From NCBI GenBank assembly GCA_947497245.1, contig CANMFO010000001.1, positions 558,001-622,000 on the forward strand: 64,000 nucleotides of DNA. Direction: 5' to 3'. The notes beneath the pieces were generated by a model that was not told where the DNA came from, searched no databases, and was given only the letters and a program-made list of their open reading frames with translations. The translations under genes were made by a program, and so were the position numbers. Positions 61,737 to 64,000 of this stretch are shown in pieces (the first letter of the stretch is position 1; every line of letters starts with the position of its first letter). This stretch comes from an uncultured Flavobacteriaceae bacterium. GTDB taxonomy: Bacteria > Bacteroidota > Bacteroidia > Flavobacteriales > Flavobacteriaceae.

Positions 61737-62996
61737 TTATTCATCTTCAAAAACAGAAGAGGTGTAATCGATTTTAAGATTATTGTTAAAGGCCTCTAGG
61801 ATATTGAAGTCCCTTTTTCCCTTGGATAGGTTTTTCTTCCGGTCGGTGTATGAGAAAGCCACCCGGCGAACGGATTCCCCGCCCTTTCCTCGATTGGACA
61901 TGACGTAACCCGTTCCCTGATCGGTCATCAGCGAAATTGAAAAATCATCTTTCGCGCTGTTGATGGGGCTGCCCAAGTTCATGGCCAGGCCTACTTTTCT
62001 TTGGCCCACTTCTGCCATGTAGATATCCAGGCCACCATACCCTTTTCGCCCTTCAGAGGCAAAAAATAGGGTGTTGCCGTCAACGATGTTCGGGTAGAGG
62101 TCATTTTTCTTGGTATTTACCTTTTTTCCAAGATTTTTGGCAACGCCCAATGAACCATCGCTTCGTATTGCGGAAACATAAATATCGTACTCGCCAAAGG
62201 TTCCCGGCATATCCGAGGCAAAAAACAAACGCTTGCCATCCGGAGAGACCGCAGGGTGCTTGGAAGAATAGTTTTTGGGACAAAGGGCCACCTCTTTGAT
62301 GTTCTTCCATTGCCCTTTCACTTTGTCCGCTCTGTATATCTTATGGACCAATTCTTTCTTGGAAAAAATACCGTACAGAGGCTTTACATAGGTAGCCTTG
62401 CTAAAATAGGCCGTGTTCCCGTCGGCGGTTAGCGCTATGGGGGACCTGTACCCATTTTGGGCGTCCATCTTTTCAAACTTGGCCTGCCCCAGCGATCTGC
62501 TGTCCATAAACGGGTCGCTCTCCTGAAGAAAGTCGAGCGGTTTATACTTACTGGTCCTGGGATCCGATTGGGCATATTCGTTGTCAGAAGATTTGCCGTC
62601 CATCTGATAATCCTTTTTTACCATGGCGATCCAGTCGCTTTTGGCCGAACCTTTTGGGGCCGGTACCGCTCCTGTCTTCTCCAGTGCGTATTGGTACCGC
62701 TTTTGATAGCTGGTGTTCAGCTCCCCTTTTTCGCTGTTGGCCTTAAGCTTGTCGTACCAAAATAAGGCGGTTTCGTACTTTTCGCTAAGAAAGTTGGCGT
62801 TTCCAAGGTCCTCAAAAATTTCGCTGTCCCCATAGCCTAAATTTTTAAGTTCTTGATAGTGGCCGAGTCTTTTGTTGGCCTTGTCAATATCCGAATTGCC
62901 AGCACGGGAGGTCCTGTTGTGCTGTGCGGTCAAGGAATAGCAAAAAAGAGTTAGCATGCATCCAATGGCCGCTTTGTAGGTTAAAGCATTTTTCAT
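61737..62996 (-). CDS. Exported PD40 beta-propeller protein, type IX secretion-associated
   Basis: The track start at 63086 includes 30 spurious codons; ATG 62996 gives a signal peptide (YKAAIGCMLTLFCYSLTAQ) and 419 residues. An N-terminal TPR-like part (NKRLGHYQELKNLGYGD, KYETALFWYDKLKANS) is followed by WD40-like PD40 repeats: ALTADGNTAYFSKA, AVSPDGKRLFFASDMPG with GEYDIYVS, and IVDGNTLFFASEGRKGYGGLDIYMAEV. The family usually ends in an OmpA domain (PorE/SprE-like companions of PorP); here the chain stops after the propeller, so that domain is missing. It lies 153 bases upstream of the PorP-SPOR gene. Confidence 0.8.
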   Translation of the reverse strand: MKNALTYKAAIGCMLTLFCYSLTAQHNRTSRAGNSDIDKANKRLGHYQELKNLGYGDSEIFEDLGNANFLSEKYETALFWYDKLKANSEKGELNTSYQKRYQYALEKTGAVPAPKGSAKSDWIAMVKKDYQMDGKSSDNEYAQSDPRTSKYKPLDFLQESDPFMDSRSLGQAKFEKMDAQNGYRSPIALTADGNTAYFSKATYVKPLYGIFSKKELVHKIYRADKVKGQWKNIKEVALCPKNYSSKHPAVSPDGKRLFFASDMPGTFGEYDIYVSAIRSDGSLGVAKNLGKKVNTKKNDLYPNIVDGNTLFFASEGRKGYGGLDIYMAEVGQRKVGLAMNLGSPINSAKDDFSISLMTDQGTGYVMSNRGKGGESVRRVAFSYTDRKKNLSKGKRDFNILEAFNNNLKIDYTSSVFEDE

Positions 62997-63276
62997 GGGA
63001 TTAATTTTTGAATTAATACTGAAACCAAAGTTCACCAAATGTTTCGAACATGGACTTAGTAAAAATTCATAGGTTTTGACATGCAAATCCCAGCTTTTGT
63101 TAAAATTTTGTGTAATTCACCGACTATTTTATACCGTTAAACGTGAAGAACGCCGGAAGGGCGGGGGAAAATGCACTTTGAAGTCCGTTTCGGTTCCAAA
63201 GGCTCCGAGCATCGGTCCCGATATCCCAAATGGAGAGGTGGACCTTAGGGCGTTTTCCGCATACGACCGCCCGTGC

Positions 63277-64000
63277 CTACTCCTCTACATTGATAAGGAC
63301 CGCTTCGCAGCTTTTCAAGTCGGAGTTCAATACGATGTTTTCCGAACTTCTGCCGTCCAGGATCTCTATGGAGACGGTGTTGGGAGGGTATTTTCCTAGA
63401 TTGTGTGCGTAAAGGAACAGATCGTTGGGTTTCGATGGGTCCAATTTCAGGTCGAACTGTTTTTTATGATAGGTCAGATAGTATTTGGACACGATGGCCT
63501 CTCCGTTGAGATAAATGGAAACGACGTCATCGTCCTTTCTGCCGTGATCCCATAGATTAATACGGATTACCTCGCCTTGGACCACCAGTTCCTTAACATA
63601 GGATATCGATCTGCCGTCAAAGGTGTTCCGGACCACTGGTTTTTCCACCACCGGATTTTCTTGGACCTTTTTGACACGTGGCATACCGACGATGGTAAAA
63701 AACGGTGTGGCGAACTTGGCTATACTGTTTTTGTTCTCCGGAAAGAGCTCAATACCCATTACCCTGTAATTATTGCCCGTTTTAAGACCTCTGTTCAATA
63801 CAATTCCATTGGCAAAGCTGTTGTTTTCGAATATTCCCAGTTCTTGCACTACCATATCGTCTTTTACGAGATAGAACTTTATGGTTTTATCCGCAGGAAT
63901 GTTCTTGGTACTCCAGATGATCTCAGCGCGATCCGGAAGGGTCCAGACCGTATTCGTGTTCGGGACCGTAATTTTGATGGAAGTAAGCCCGGCCCATGGC
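63277..64000 (-). CDS. Kre9/KNH-like beta-sandwich protein, C-terminal part (runs off window)
   Basis: The reading frame continues upstream beyond the track's ATG at 63855 to the window edge, so this is the C-terminal 240 residues of a longer protein. The first 100 visible residues, TSIKITVPNTNTVWTLPD, AEIIWSTKNIPADKTIKFYLV and GNNYRVMGIELF, match the Kre9/Knh1-like domain found in bacterial surface proteins. The last 110 residues form another sandwich (VIRINLWDHGRKDDDVVSIYLNG cut short here, then FLYAHNLGKYPPNTV and IVLNSDLKSCEAVLI), a module common in secreted Bacteroidota proteins. It is upstream of the PD40 and PorP genes on the same strand, so it may be the adhesin or surface protein they serve. 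Confidence 0.75.
   Translation of the reverse strand, partial: PWAGLTSIKITVPNTNTVWTLPDRAEIIWSTKNIPADKTIKFYLVKDDMVVQELGIFENNSFANGIVLNRGLKTGNNYRVMGIELFPENKNSIAKFATPFFTIVGMPRVKKVQENPVVEKPVVRNTFDGRSISYVKELVVQGEVIRINLWDHGRKDDDVVSIYLNGEAIVSKYYLTYHKKQFDLKLDPSKPNDLFLYAHNLGKYPPNTVSIEILDGRSSENIVLNSDLKSCEAVLINVEE

Overview
The window looks like a piece of chromosome from a marine-type member of the Flavobacteriaceae (Bacteroidota). This rests on gene content: a PorP/SprF-family type IX secretion component, a STN-type TonB-dependent receptor followed by a DUF4249 lipoprotein, DUF5916, DUF2911 and DUF6090 families, and the flavobacterial order tpx-dgkA-ftsK-lolA-lptG. One good promoter also has the Bacteroidota form (TTG, about 19 nt, TAnnTTTG). 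No genus can be named from sequence alone.

Layout. 0-18.7 kb is ordinary core genome of moderate GC. A minus-strand run carries lptG (partial), lolA-like, ftsK, dgkA and tpx, with nhaC upstream. Then come lpd, a CDGSH protein, an acyltransferase-type membrane protein, pabB, an alpha/beta hydrolase, tilS, dsbD and a penicillin acylase-like Ntn hydrolase. The start of comM/yifB follows.

18.7-30.0 kb is an 11.26-kb, clearly AT-rich integrated element that cuts comM between its Walker A and Walker B motifs. Joining the two comM pieces at a shared TCA restores an in-frame 511-codon gene, so insertion was precise. The element starts with a large serine recombinase. It also carries a second, small serine recombinase with three copies of a 14-bp motif at its promoter, and a probable defence cassette: a Shedu (DUF4263) nuclease, a membrane-anchored unknown, and a GHKL ATPase with a C-terminal PD-(D/E)XK-like region. 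Beyond that are a 0.5-kb non-coding stretch rich in stems, a run of four small unknown genes, and a HEPN-like Rx4H protein at the right end. No relaxase, replication or virion genes are visible. This is the most likely place for an undescribed system.

30.0-34.4 kb is a scarred region: the comM 3' piece, a DUF5916 outer-membrane protein, a DUF6090 relic, and a second decayed comM fragment with a 330-bp internal deletion between 8-bp repeats.

34.5-44 kb holds an FtsX/MacB-type permease, a double-glycine-leader Cys-rich peptide next to a LytTR regulator with an abnormal receiver, a methyltransferase, a Tat-type SGNH hydrolase and a lipoprotein with a degenerate M23-like fold. 43.3-49.8 kb is a tightly coupled four-gene surface operon (unknown secreted protein, STN TonB receptor, DUF4249 lipoprotein, secreted MG2-like protein). 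50-52.7 kb has CBM9-like, DUF2911-TPR and caspase-like secreted proteins. 53.0-57.9 kb is a Ser/Thr signalling operon: FHA, FHA-RDD, kinase, PP2C and a secreted unknown. 58-64 kb has a LuxR-type regulator with Glu at the phospho-acceptor site, a PorP-SPOR fusion, a PD40-repeat protein and the C-terminal part of a Kre9/KNH-like beta-sandwich protein running off the window.

No tRNA, rRNA or CRISPR array was recognised. All family calls are by eye from motifs; no database search was run.
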